Below, piece by piece: positions 53,887 to 63,926 of a DNA stretch of 64,000 nucleotides. The first letter of the stretch is position 1, and every line of letters starts with the position of its first letter. The position numbers were made by a program, and so were the translations under genes. The stretch lies in the NCBI GenBank assembly GCA_016714225.1, contig JADJNS010000018.1, positions 248,001-312,000 of the forward strand, in the 5' to 3' direction. Origin of the DNA: Archangiaceae bacterium. GTDB taxonomy: Bacteria > Myxococcota > Myxococcia > Myxococcales > Myxococcaceae. The notes below the pieces were generated by a model. It worked only from the letters and a program-made list of their open reading frames with translations, did no database searches and was not told where the DNA came from.

Positions 53887-53980
53887 CGTTACGGCGGGGA
53901 AACATCGCCGCTCGCTTCCGCCCGGTGACACGGGAATTTCGATCCGCTCCTGTCGAAACGGCCCGTTAACGAAGCCGTCC

Positions 53981-56900
53981 ATGAGCGCCGCAGAATTCGA
54001 TCCGTTCGCTGGTCCGCAGATCGTCTCTTCGATTCCCACCACCGAGCCGCAGCGTGAGGTGTGGACCTCGGCGCAGGTCGGCGAAGACGCGAACCTGGCG
54101 TACAACGAGTCGGTCTCGGTTCGGCTCAGAGGGGCCCTCGACGTGACCCGCCTCGAGCGCGCGCTCGCCGCGCTGGTCGAGCGGCACGAGCTCTTGCGCA
54201 CCACGTTCAGCGACGACGGCCTCACCCTGGTGGTGAACGCCGCGGCCGAGGTGCGGCTTCAGCGTCACGACTTCGCTGGTCACCCGGCCGAGCTGAAGGC
54301 GCTCGAGCAGCGCGAGGTCGAGACGCCGTTCGACCTGGTGCAGGGCCCGCTGGCCCGCGTGCACCTGGTGAAGCTGGGCGCCGAAGAGCACGTGCTGGTG
54401 TTCACCGCGCACCACATCGTGGTCGACGGCTGGTCGACCGCGGTGGTGGTGGGCGACCTGGCGCGGCTGTACTCGGGCCAGACGCTCGGGCCCGCATCGT
54501 CGTTCGTGCAGTGGGGCCAGCAGATGAAGGCGCGCAAGGGCTCGCCCGAGGCCAGGGCCGACGAGGCGTACTGGCTGGGGCGCTTCACCGGCGAGGCCCC
54601 GGTGCTCGAGCTGCCCACCGATCGCCCCCGCCCCCCGCTCAAGACCTACGCGTCGCGCCGCGAAGACCTGCTCCTGAACGAGGCGCTGGTGTCGCGGCTC
54701 AAGAAGGCCGGCGCGAAAGAGCGCGCCTCGCTGTTCGCGGTGCTGCTCTCGGGCTTCCACGCGCTGCTGCACAAGCTGAGCGGCCAGGAAGACGTGGTGG
54801 TGGGCATACCCGCGGCGGGCCAGTCGATCGGCGGCTACGACGCGCTGGTCGGTCACTGCGTGAACATGCTGCCGCTGCGCGCCCAGGTGAGCCCCGAGGC
54901 GAAGGTGTCGGCGTTTCTGGCAGAGGTTCGCCGCACCCTGCTCGATGGCCAGTCGCACCAGCTGTACACCATGGGTCAGCTGCTGCAGAAGCTGCCCATC
55001 GCGCGCGACCCGTCGCGGCTGCCGCTGGTGAGCGTCATCTTCAACGTCGACCGCGGCATGGCTGCCGAGGCGATGCCGTTCGAGGGGCTCAACGCGTCGC
55101 TCGAGGGCAACCCGCGCGCGTTCGAGACGTACGACCTGTTCCTCAACGCGGTCGAGCTGCAGGGGCAGGTGAGGCTCGAGTGCCAGTACAACACCGACCT
55201 GTTCTCGGCCGAGACGGTTCGCCGCTGGCTGGCCGCGTACCAGCGGCTGCTCGGGTCGCTGGCCGACGCGCTGGAGACCGGCGGCACGGTGGCGGCGCTC
55301 TCGGTGGTGAGCGACGAAGAGCTGCGCGGCCTCGAGAAGTGGAACGCCGAGAGCGCGCTCGAGGTCGACGCGGGCCTCACCGTGGTCGACCTGCTCGAGC
55401 GGCAGGCGAAGGCGACTCCCCACGCGGTGGCGGTGGAGTCCGAGGGGCGCAAGTACACCTACGCGCAGCTCGACGCGCGCGGCAACGCCATCGCGACGAA
55501 GCTGCAGGCGCTGGGCGCGGGCCGCGGCAAGCTGGTGGGCCTGTGCGTCGAGCGCGGCGTCGAGATGATCGCCGGCGTGGTGGGCGTGCTGAAGAGCGGC
55601 GCCGGCTACGTGCCGCTCGACCCCGGCTACCCTACCGAGCGCCTCGCGTTCATGGTGGAGGATGCGGGCATCGAGGTGCTGCTCACCGAAGGCAAGGTGG
55701 CGCGCGAGCTGAAGCTCGAGGCGAAGCACTCCGTGCTGGTCGAAGACGTGCCGGCGAGCGCCGGGCGCGTCGCGCCCAGCGCGCACCCCGAAGACGTCTG
55801 CTACGTCATCTTCACCAGCGGCTCGACGGGCAAGCCGAAGGGCGTGCTGGTGCCGCACCGCGCGGTGGTGAACCTGCTCGAGAGCGTGAAGCGCACGCCG
55901 GGCCTGAGCGCCGACGACACGGTGCTGGGCGTCACCACGCTCTCGTTCGACATCGCGGTGAGCGAGGTGATTCTGCCGCTCACCGTCGGGGCGCGCATCG
56001 TGGTCGCCTCGCGCGAGGTGGCGGCCGACGGGGCGCGGCTGCTCGACCTGTTGCGCTCGAGCCAGGCCACCTTCCTCGACGCGACCCCGGCGACCTACCG
56101 GTTGTTGCTCGGCGCGGGCTGGGCGGGCGGCGACCTGAAGAAGTGCATCTGCACCGGCGAGGCGATGCCCAGAGACCTCGCCGTCGAGCTGGTGAAGCGC
56201 GTGCCCAGCGTGTGGAACGGCTACGGCCCCACCGAGACCTGCGTGTGGAGCACCTTCTACGAGGTGAAGGCACCGGTGGGGCGCATTCTCATCGGCCGGC
56301 CGGTGGCGAACACGCAGTGCCACGTGCTCGACGCGCGCCGGCAGCCGGTGCTGCCGGGCTGCGTGGGCGAGCTGTTCATCGGGGGCCGCGGCGTCTCGCT
56401 GGGGTACCTGAACCGCCCCGAGCTGACGAGAGAGCGCTTCATCGACGGTGCGTACAAGACCGGCGACCTGGTGCGCCTGCTGCCCGACGGCAACCTCGAG
56501 TGCCTGGGGCGCAACGACTTTCAGGTGAAGCTGCGCGGCTTCCGCATCGAGCTGGGCGAAATCGAAGACGCGCTCACCCAGCACCCGGCGGTGCGCCAGG
56601 CGGCCTGCGTGGTGCGCGAGGTGAAGCCGGGAGACCCGCGGCTGCTCGGCTACCTGGTGACCCACCCCGGGAAGACGGTGAGCGACGCCGACCTGCGCGC
56701 GCACCTCAAGAAGACGCTGCCCGACTACATGGTGCCGCAGAACCTGGTGCGGCTCGAGCGCATGCCGCTGTCGCCGGCGGGGAAGATCGACCGCAAGGCG
56801 CTGCCGCAGCCGGACCTGCAGAAGGCGCCGAGCAACGACGACTTCGTCGCGCCGCGCACCGAGACCGAGAAGGGGCTGGCGAAGCTCTGGCAAGAGGTGC

Positions 56901-59575
56901 TGGGCGTCGCCCGGGTGGGCGCGACCGACGACTTCTTCGCGCTGGGTGGGCACAGCCTGCTCGCGTCGCAGCTGCTGGCGCGCCTGCGCAAAGAGCAGGG
57001 CATCGCGCTCTCGTTCCGGAAGATCTTCGAGGCGCCCACGCTCGAGAAGCTGGCCGCGCTGGTCGACGCGGCGAAGGGCGAGGCGCCGGCGGTTGCGGCG
57101 GCTCCGATTCCCAAGCACCCGGGCGGCCCCGCTCCGCTGTCGATTCATCAAGAGCGGCTGTGGCTGCTCGAGGAGATGGACCCCGCGCAGCGCCGGGTGC
57201 ACTCGCTGCCGGCCGCGTGGCGCCTGGTGGGGCCGCTCGACGCCGAGCTGCTTCAGCGCGCGATGGACGTGCTGGTCGATCGCCAGGCGTCGCTGCGCAC
57301 CGCGATTCGGGTGATCGACGGCAGGCCGATGCAGGTGGTGGTGCCCGAGCGGCGGGTGGTCATCGACCCCGTCGACCTGAGCGCGCACCCCCGTGAGGAA
57401 CAGCAGCGGGTCACCGACCAGCTGCTCGAAGAGCTGATGCACAAAGAGTACGACCTCGCCAACGACGTGCTGGTGCGCAACGTGTTGGTTCGCTACTCGG
57501 CCGGCGAGCACGCGCTGCTGACCACCCGGCACAACATCGTGTGGGACGGCTGGTCGTTCGACCTGTTCATCACCCAGATGTGCCAGATCTACGGGGCGCT
57601 GAAGAAGGGCGAGCCGAGCCCGCTGGGGCCGTTGCCGGTGACGTTCGCCGACTACGCCGCGTGGCACCGCGAGTACGTGCAGAGCGCCGAGGTGCAGAAG
57701 CAGACCGCGTTCTGGCGCGAGAAGCTCACCGGGTGTGGGGCGCCGCTCGACATGCCGACCGACCGCCCGCGCAAGGGCAGCCGCTCGCACGCCGGGGCCA
57801 ACGTGGGCGGCACGCTGCCGCGTGAGCAGGGCGACGCCATCAACGCCTTCGCGCAGCAGCACCAGGCCACCACCTTCATGGTGCTGTTCAGCGCCTACGT
57901 GATGCTGCTGCACCGCTACACCGGGCAGACCGACCTGGTGATCGGCACGCCGGTGCGCGCGCGCACCCGTACCGAGCTCGAAGACGTGATGGGCACGTTC
58001 ACCAACGCGGTGCTCTTGCGGGTGAAGCTCGACCCGAAGTGGACCTTCACCGAGCTGCTGGCGCACGTGCGCGAGCTGACGCTCGACGGGTTCGGCAACC
58101 AGGAGATGCCGATGGAGAACCTGGGGCAGCAGGCCCCGATGGTGCGCGCGCTGTTCTCGTTTCAAGAGGCGCGGGCGAGGTCCACCATGCTGGGCGACGT
58201 CGAGGTGATTCAGTTTCACGCCAAGCCGCCCGCCGCGGCGAACGAGATGATGCTGTGGACGATGGAGACCCCCGACTCGCTGCTGATGATGCTCAACTAC
58301 TCGACCGACCTGTTCGAGCAGTCGACGCTGCAGCGGTTCGTGGAGCAGCTCAAGCACGTGCTGGGCGAGGTGGTGCGCGACGCGAAGCGCCCGCTGAAGA
58401 GCTTTCCGGTGATGCCCGATGAAGAGCTGCGGCGGGTGGCGCAGCTGCAGCTGGGGCAGGGGGGCTCGCTGGAAGAGGCGCTGGGGCTTCACTCCGACGA
58501 CGCGCCGAAGATGCAAGAGGCGCTGCGCGAGGGCATCGGCATCACCGACCGCTGGGTGGCGGCGACCGAGAGCAAGTGGTGGGAGCTGCTCGACGACGGC
58601 GTAGCGGTGAACGAGGCCATCGTGCTGGGGGTGCCGTCGCGGGCGCTGCGCGAGGCGCTGCTCAAGGCGGTGCCGAACGCGTGGTCGGTGTTCATGCCCG
58701 CCGAGCTGGGCCGGCCGGTAGCGGTGGCGCGGGTGGTGGCCGGGGTGCGGCGGCTGGGCGGGGCGCTGCTGCCCGGGGTCGACGCGCGGGTGGTCGACGT
58801 GAACGGCGAGCTCACGCCCATCGGGGTGTGGGGCGAGCTCAAGGTCGGCGACGTGTCGACGCACCAGCGGGTGCGCTGGCTGAGCGAGGGCCAGCTCGAG
58901 CTTCAAGGCCGCAGCGACGGGCACTGGGAGATTGAAGGCCAGCTGGCCGACCCCAAGGCGCTCGAGCGCGCGCTCGAAGAGCACCCGGCGGTCGCGCACG
59001 CGGCGGCGGTGCTGGCCGATGACCCGAGCGGGCGGCCGAGCGTGGTGGCGTTCTTCACCGCGAAGCGCGGAGAGACGTTCACCGAGACCGAGCTGCGCAA
59101 GCGGGTGCGGGCGGTGCTGCCGGCGGTGTTCGTGCCGCGGCGCCTGGTGGAGCTCGACGAGATGCCGCTGACCGCGGCGGGCGCGGTCGACCGCGAGCGG
59201 CTGCCTCCGCCCTTTCCCAAGGGCAACGCCGAGGCGGTGCTGCCGCGCACCGAGCTGGAGAAGAAGGTGGCGCAGCGGTGGCTCGAGGTGCTGCGGCTGC
59301 CGGTGCTCTCGGTGCACGACAACTTCTTCGACTGCGGCGGGCACTCGCTGATCGCCCTGCAGGTGATCGAGAAGCTGTTCCAGGACACCGGGGTGCGGGT
59401 GAGCCCGCGGCTGCTGCTGCTGGGCACGCTCGAGTCGGTGGCGGCGGCGCTCGACGGCGGCGCGAGCAAGACGCCCGCCGCGCCGCGGCCGGCGGTGGTG
59501 CCGGTGGCTCCGCCCGAGCCGGTCTCTCCGGTCAGCGGCCTGTTCGGCAAGCTGAAGGACCTGGTGAGAGGGTAG
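53981..59575 (+). CDS. Nonribosomal peptide synthetase, C-A-T then degenerate C-A-T
   Basis: 1864 aa. C1 ~15-440 with intact HHIVVDG (144-150). A1 ~465-960 with FTSGSTGKPKG, NGYGPTETCVWS, YKTGDLVRLLPDGNLE and PLSPAGKIDRKAL. T1 with active Ser ~992 in FFALGGHSLLA. C2 ~1050-1480 has RHNIVWDGWS, i.e. HN instead of HH at the catalytic position (Asn 1185). A2 is only ~270 residues: it lacks the A2-A5 core region, keeps a WGELKVG-like block, and has AGAVDRERL where the catalytic Lys of the A10 motif (NGKxDR) should be. T2 has Ser ~1789 in FFDCGGHSLIALQ. No thioesterase, reductase or terminal C. The first A-domain pocket begins with D-I (LSFDIAVSE); the substrate is not predicted. A lone gene after the repeat region; the PPTase at 33 kb could activate it. 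Confidence 0.9.
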   Translation: MSAAEFDPFAGPQIVSSIPTTEPQREVWTSAQVGEDANLAYNESVSVRLRGALDVTRLERALAALVERHELLRTTFSDDGLTLVVNAAAEVRLQRHDFAGHPAELKALEQREVETPFDLVQGPLARVHLVKLGAEEHVLVFTAHHIVVDGWSTAVVVGDLARLYSGQTLGPASSFVQWGQQMKARKGSPEARADEAYWLGRFTGEAPVLELPTDRPRPPLKTYASRREDLLLNEALVSRLKKAGAKERASLFAVLLSGFHALLHKLSGQEDVVVGIPAAGQSIGGYDALVGHCVNMLPLRAQVSPEAKVSAFLAEVRRTLLDGQSHQLYTMGQLLQKLPIARDPSRLPLVSVIFNVDRGMAAEAMPFEGLNASLEGNPRAFETYDLFLNAVELQGQVRLECQYNTDLFSAETVRRWLAAYQRLLGSLADALETGGTVAALSVVSDEELRGLEKWNAESALEVDAGLTVVDLLERQAKATPHAVAVESEGRKYTYAQLDARGNAIATKLQALGAGRGKLVGLCVERGVEMIAGVVGVLKSGAGYVPLDPGYPTERLAFMVEDAGIEVLLTEGKVARELKLEAKHSVLVEDVPASAGRVAPSAHPEDVCYVIFTSGSTGKPKGVLVPHRAVVNLLESVKRTPGLSADDTVLGVTTLSFDIAVSEVILPLTVGARIVVASREVAADGARLLDLLRSSQATFLDATPATYRLLLGAGWAGGDLKKCICTGEAMPRDLAVELVKRVPSVWNGYGPTETCVWSTFYEVKAPVGRILIGRPVANTQCHVLDARRQPVLPGCVGELFIGGRGVSLGYLNRPELTRERFIDGAYKTGDLVRLLPDGNLECLGRNDFQVKLRGFRIELGEIEDALTQHPAVRQAACVVREVKPGDPRLLGYLVTHPGKTVSDADLRAHLKKTLPDYMVPQNLVRLERMPLSPAGKIDRKALPQPDLQKAPSNDDFVAPRTETEKGLAKLWQEVLGVARVGATDDFFALGGHSLLASQLLARLRKEQGIALSFRKIFEAPTLEKLAALVDAAKGEAPAVAAAPIPKHPGGPAPLSIHQERLWLLEEMDPAQRRVHSLPAAWRLVGPLDAELLQRAMDVLVDRQASLRTAIRVIDGRPMQVVVPERRVVIDPVDLSAHPREEQQRVTDQLLEELMHKEYDLANDVLVRNVLVRYSAGEHALLTTRHNIVWDGWSFDLFITQMCQIYGALKKGEPSPLGPLPVTFADYAAWHREYVQSAEVQKQTAFWREKLTGCGAPLDMPTDRPRKGSRSHAGANVGGTLPREQGDAINAFAQQHQATTFMVLFSAYVMLLHRYTGQTDLVIGTPVRARTRTELEDVMGTFTNAVLLRVKLDPKWTFTELLAHVRELTLDGFGNQEMPMENLGQQAPMVRALFSFQEARARSTMLGDVEVIQFHAKPPAAANEMMLWTMETPDSLLMMLNYSTDLFEQSTLQRFVEQLKHVLGEVVRDAKRPLKSFPVMPDEELRRVAQLQLGQGGSLEEALGLHSDDAPKMQEALREGIGITDRWVAATESKWWELLDDGVAVNEAIVLGVPSRALREALLKAVPNAWSVFMPAELGRPVAVARVVAGVRRLGGALLPGVDARVVDVNGELTPIGVWGELKVGDVSTHQRVRWLSEGQLELQGRSDGHWEIEGQLADPKALERALEEHPAVAHAAAVLADDPSGRPSVVAFFTAKRGETFTETELRKRVRAVLPAVFVPRRLVELDEMPLTAAGAVDRERLPPPFPKGNAEAVLPRTELEKKVAQRWLEVLRLPVLSVHDNFFDCGGHSLIALQVIEKLFQDTGVRVSPRLLLLGTLESVAAALDGGASKTPAAPRPAVVPVAPPEPVSPVSGLFGKLKDLVRG

Positions 59576-59720
59576 GTCGGAGCAAAGACTGACAGCTTCG
59601 GGCGCGGGCACGCGTCACGTGAACGTCCAGCGAGGGACGTGGTCGTCAGACGGTGAGGCGCGCCTGTGCCGGTGCCCGGCCGGCGAGGTGTTGCTCCGCT
59701 CAGCGGGCGCGGGTCTCGCG

Positions 59721-61091
<1,371 letters not shown>

Positions 61092-61140
61092 CTACAGAGA
61101 CGCGTAGCAGGTCTGCGCGCGTCTGGCGGGGGAAGTCGGT

Positions 61141-62862
61141 CTAGCCCTGGTAGACCCAGTGCCAGGGCTCGCCGACTCCGCGGCCCTCGACGTTGTTGAA
61201 GCCGAAGCGTGAGGCGTTGCGCGCCAGCCAGTTGTAGGCCGACGAGCCGAACGCGCCGACGTTGCCCACGTCCATCGCGATGCCGTTCTGGTGGTTCGAG
61301 TAGCCCGGAGGCGCCGCGGTGGCGCCCTGGCCCGCCTGGAACAGCGCGTAGAGGTGGCGCTGCTCGGCCATCGAGCGGAACCCCGAGTTCGCGTAGAGGT
61401 TGAAGCCCGCCTTGTGCGCCGCGGCCATCATCGCCTTGAACTTCGTCGCCGCGTCGGTGCGCAGGTACTCGCCGTTGCCCACCGAGCTGACGGTGATCTT
61501 GCGCGGCACGCCCGCCACGTAGGCGGTGACGCGCTTGCCCGGCGCGGTCACCGAGCCTTTCGCCTTGATGCCCAGCGCGCGCCAGGTCTTCTTGCCCGCC
61601 ACGCCGTCGGCGCCCAGGTTGAACGCCTTCTGAAAGCGCCGCACTGCCGTCGCGGTCTTCTTGTCGAACTTGCCGTCGACCTTGCCGGGCTTGAAGCCGA
61701 GCTGCTTGAGCCGCTGCTCCAGCTGCTTCACCGGCTTGCCCTTGTAGCCGTTCGAGACGGTGGGGCCCGAGCCGGGGTGCTTCTTCGCGCGCAGCACCGC
61801 CTCCATGCGCTGCAGCTGCTGTGCGCCGATGCTCCCGTCCTTGCCGTTGCCGCCGTACTTCTTCTCGAACGCGCGCGACGCCTTCTGGGTGGCCGCGTCG
61901 AACACGCCGTCGGCCTTCACGTGCTTGTAGCCGAGGCCGCGCAGCACCTTCTCGCTGCGCAGCACCGCCGCCGAGTGCTCGCCCTTCGCCTGCGCCGGGC
62001 TGGTGGCGTTCTTGGCGGCGAACATCTGCTTCTGCAGCTCGCTCCAGGTCTTGGGGTCGACGCGGCCGGTCTGCTCGAGGCCCTCTTTCTTCTGAAAGGC
62101 CCGCACCGCGGCGCCGGTACGCTCGTCGAAGTTGCCCCTGGAGTTCTTGGGGTCGTAGCCGGCGGCCTTGAGGTGCGCCTGTACGTTCTTGATGACCCGC
62201 GCCGGCGAGCCCGGGCCGATGCCGCGCTCGAACGGGTTCAAGGGGTTCGCCTTGCCCGCGGCGGTGGCGGTGGCCTGGTCGAGGCGCTGGTGCTCCTTCT
62301 TGTTCTTGGCGTTGTAACGGCCGCGGTACGCCGCGTGGTCGAACGCCGAGGTCTCTTTGCGCAGCTCGCGGCGCGCGTGCTCACCCAGCGCGGTGGGGCC
62401 TTCTTCAATCTTCTGGTCGGCCTTGAACGCGCGCACCGCCTTGCCGGTCTGCTCGTCGTACACGCCGTCGGTGCGGCCGGGGTCGTAGCCGAGCTTCTTG
62501 AGCTCTTGCTGCGCGGTCGCCACCTGCTTGCTCGACTGGCCCGCCGCGAACACCTTGCCGTCGTATTTCTCGATGCGCGCGCGCACCGTGCGCAGCTTCG
62601 AGAACGAGGTCTGGTCGAAGGTGCCGTCGGCGTTCGCCACGCCCGCCGCCGCTTCGAACTTCTTCAGCGCCGCGGCGGTGCGCGCGTCGAACGCGCTGTC
62701 GGCCTTGCCGCCCACGTCGAACCCGGCCTTCTCGAGCATCGCCTCGAGCGCCTTCACCGCAGCGCCGGTCGCGCCCACGGTGATGGCTCCCTGCTGCAGC
62801 TGCTTCTTGATGAGTGCGTCGGCCTTCTGGTCTGCGCGCTGGGTGGCGGTGGCTTTGGACAT
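61141..62862 (-). CDS. VanY-type D,D-peptidase with five peptidoglycan-binding repeats
   Basis: 573 aa. Five PG_binding_1-like repeats from ~30 to ~440 (e.g. LKKLGYDPGRTDGVYDEQTG, LKQLGFKPGKVDGKFDKKTA). A C-terminal VanY/D-Ala-D-Ala carboxypeptidase domain follows: NSGFRSMAEQRHLY, GYSNHQNGIAMDVGN (His and Asp zinc ligands), EPWHWVYQG (His ligand). It cleaves peptidoglycan stems. No signal peptide or lipobox is visible at MSKATATQRADQK, so export would need lysis, a holin-like route or a secretion system. Start ATG 62860-62862. Single gene. Confidence 0.85.
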   Translation of the reverse strand: MSKATATQRADQKADALIKKQLQQGAITVGATGAAVKALEAMLEKAGFDVGGKADSAFDARTAAALKKFEAAAGVANADGTFDQTSFSKLRTVRARIEKYDGKVFAAGQSSKQVATAQQELKKLGYDPGRTDGVYDEQTGKAVRAFKADQKIEEGPTALGEHARRELRKETSAFDHAAYRGRYNAKNKKEHQRLDQATATAAGKANPLNPFERGIGPGSPARVIKNVQAHLKAAGYDPKNSRGNFDERTGAAVRAFQKKEGLEQTGRVDPKTWSELQKQMFAAKNATSPAQAKGEHSAAVLRSEKVLRGLGYKHVKADGVFDAATQKASRAFEKKYGGNGKDGSIGAQQLQRMEAVLRAKKHPGSGPTVSNGYKGKPVKQLEQRLKQLGFKPGKVDGKFDKKTATAVRRFQKAFNLGADGVAGKKTWRALGIKAKGSVTAPGKRVTAYVAGVPRKITVSSVGNGEYLRTDAATKFKAMMAAAHKAGFNLYANSGFRSMAEQRHLYALFQAGQGATAAPPGYSNHQNGIAMDVGNVGAFGSSAYNWLARNASRFGFNNVEGRGVGEPWHWVYQG

Positions 62863-63000
62863 GGCGGAGCGAGCACAGAGCCAGCGCCGTGCCTCTTCTC
62901 GAACCGAGCCGTACCGGGGGGTTGGCGCGAGGTGATCGCGAGAACCCGAGGGCACGCGTCAACTCGAGACGACAGCCCCACATGTGTGTTTCCAAAGAGC

Positions 63001-63597
63001 CTACGGGCTGGGCGCGGAGGCCTTCTTCACCCGCGAGGCGATGAAGGCGACGGCGATGCCCAGGCCGAGGGCGAGCAGGGCGTAGCCACCGAAGGCGCGC
63101 ACGTAGGGCAGCGAGACCTCGCCGTACCGCCAGCCCAGCAGCACCAGAATCGGCGCGAACACCGCCGCCGCGCACATGTCGGCGAGCCAGAAGCGCTGCT
63201 GGCTGATGCCCATCGAGCCGGCCAGGAGAAACGTGGGCAGCCGCACCCCGGGGAGAAAGCGGGCGAGGAAGATGGTCCACAGCCCGTACTTCTGGAAGCG
63301 CGCCTGCAGCTTCGCCACCCGCTCGGGGGTGAGCACCTTCTTGAGCCTTTTGTGCTCGATGGCCTTGGGGCCCAGCTTCTTGCCGATGCGAAAGGCGAGG
63401 GTGTCTCCGGTCAGCACTCCCGCCCAGGCGACCGGCAGCATCGCCAGCACCCAGGCGTGCCCGGTGGAGCAGACCGTGCCCGCGGTCAGCAGCACCACGT
63501 CTTCGGACACTGGCACGCCCACCCCGGTCACCGAGAGCAGCAGGTACACCGCGGGGTACGAGAAGCGGCTGACCCACTCGATGAGCTGCTGTTCCAC
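63001..63597 (-). CDS. DedA-family (VTT/SNARE-associated) membrane protein
   Basis: 198 aa with four to five hydrophobic segments. The family signature is visible in GDTLAFRIGKKLGPKAIEHK and in FLARFLPGVRLPTFLLAGSM (the F-x-R-x-x-P-x-x-R motif). DedA proteins act in lipid or undecaprenyl-phosphate flipping and membrane homeostasis. The start is GTG 63595-63597. Confidence 0.85.
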   Translation of the reverse strand: MEQQLIEWVSRFSYPAVYLLLSVTGVGVPVSEDVVLLTAGTVCSTGHAWVLAMLPVAWAGVLTGDTLAFRIGKKLGPKAIEHKRLKKVLTPERVAKLQARFQKYGLWTIFLARFLPGVRLPTFLLAGSMGISQQRFWLADMCAAAVFAPILVLLGWRYGEVSLPYVRAFGGYALLALGLGIAVAFIASRVKKASAPSP

Positions 63598-63630
63598 GCC
63601 GGGGGGCTTGTAACAGCTGGCTCGCGGCTT

Positions 63631-63780
63631 TCAGCCTTCTTCCGGGTCGGTCGCGCTGGCGTCGTTCGCCGGCTCGTCGTCTCGCAGCAGCTCGGCGACC
63701 TGGCGCAGGGCTTCGGCGTGAAGGGCGGCGGCGCGCTCCAGCGCTTCGGTGATGGTGGCGGCCGAGGTGTCTTGGCTCAT
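63631..63780 (-). CDS. Small acidic helical protein
   Basis: 49 aa from ATG 63778-63780: one amphipathic helix (ATITEALERAAALHAEALRQ) and an acidic tail. A longer in-frame start at 63913-63915 would include a basic (Arg-Glu)n run encoded by the hexamer repeat. Not recognised; marginal gene. Confidence 0.4.
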   Translation of the reverse strand: MSQDTSAATITEALERAAALHAEALRQVAELLRDDEPANDASATDPEEG

Positions 63781-63854
63781 GGTGTCTTGGTGTCCGGGGG
63801 AGGGCGAAACGATCACGCGGGGGGTGGGGGCGGGTAGGTGTTCCGTCAGAAGCC

Positions 63855-63884
63855 GTTCACGTTCACGTTCACGTTCACGTTCAC
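63855..63884. repeat. Hexanucleotide tandem repeat (GTTCAC)5
   Basis: Five perfect copies of GTTCAC between the small ORF start and a possible divergent gene. In the minus frame it reads Arg-Glu repeats. It is a candidate slippage site. Confidence 0.9.
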
Positions 63885-63926
63885 GTGGGTAGTGCGTGGG
63901 GCTGAAGGGGGCCATTCGCGGCGCTG

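Larger units (their letters stand above)
50656..53898. mobile_element. Candidate nested mobile region bounded by a 12-bp direct repeat
   Basis: CGTTACGGCGGG occurs in the same orientation at 50656-50667 and 53887-53898, just outside long imperfect inverted repeats. Between them lie an array of palindromes and a complete IS66. No gene other than the IS66 ones is recognisable inside (the 480 bp at 50645-51124 and 620 bp at 53358-53980 hold only repeats). Outside are the kinase and NRPS genes. The direct repeat could be a target-site duplication of an older insertion; exact borders are uncertain. Confidence 0.45.

Noticed and set aside
53966..59611. 1881-codon minus-strand open frame opposite the NRPS
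   Set aside because: His/Arg/Gln-rich antisense shadow with no recognisable domain; the plus strand has full NRPS motifs.
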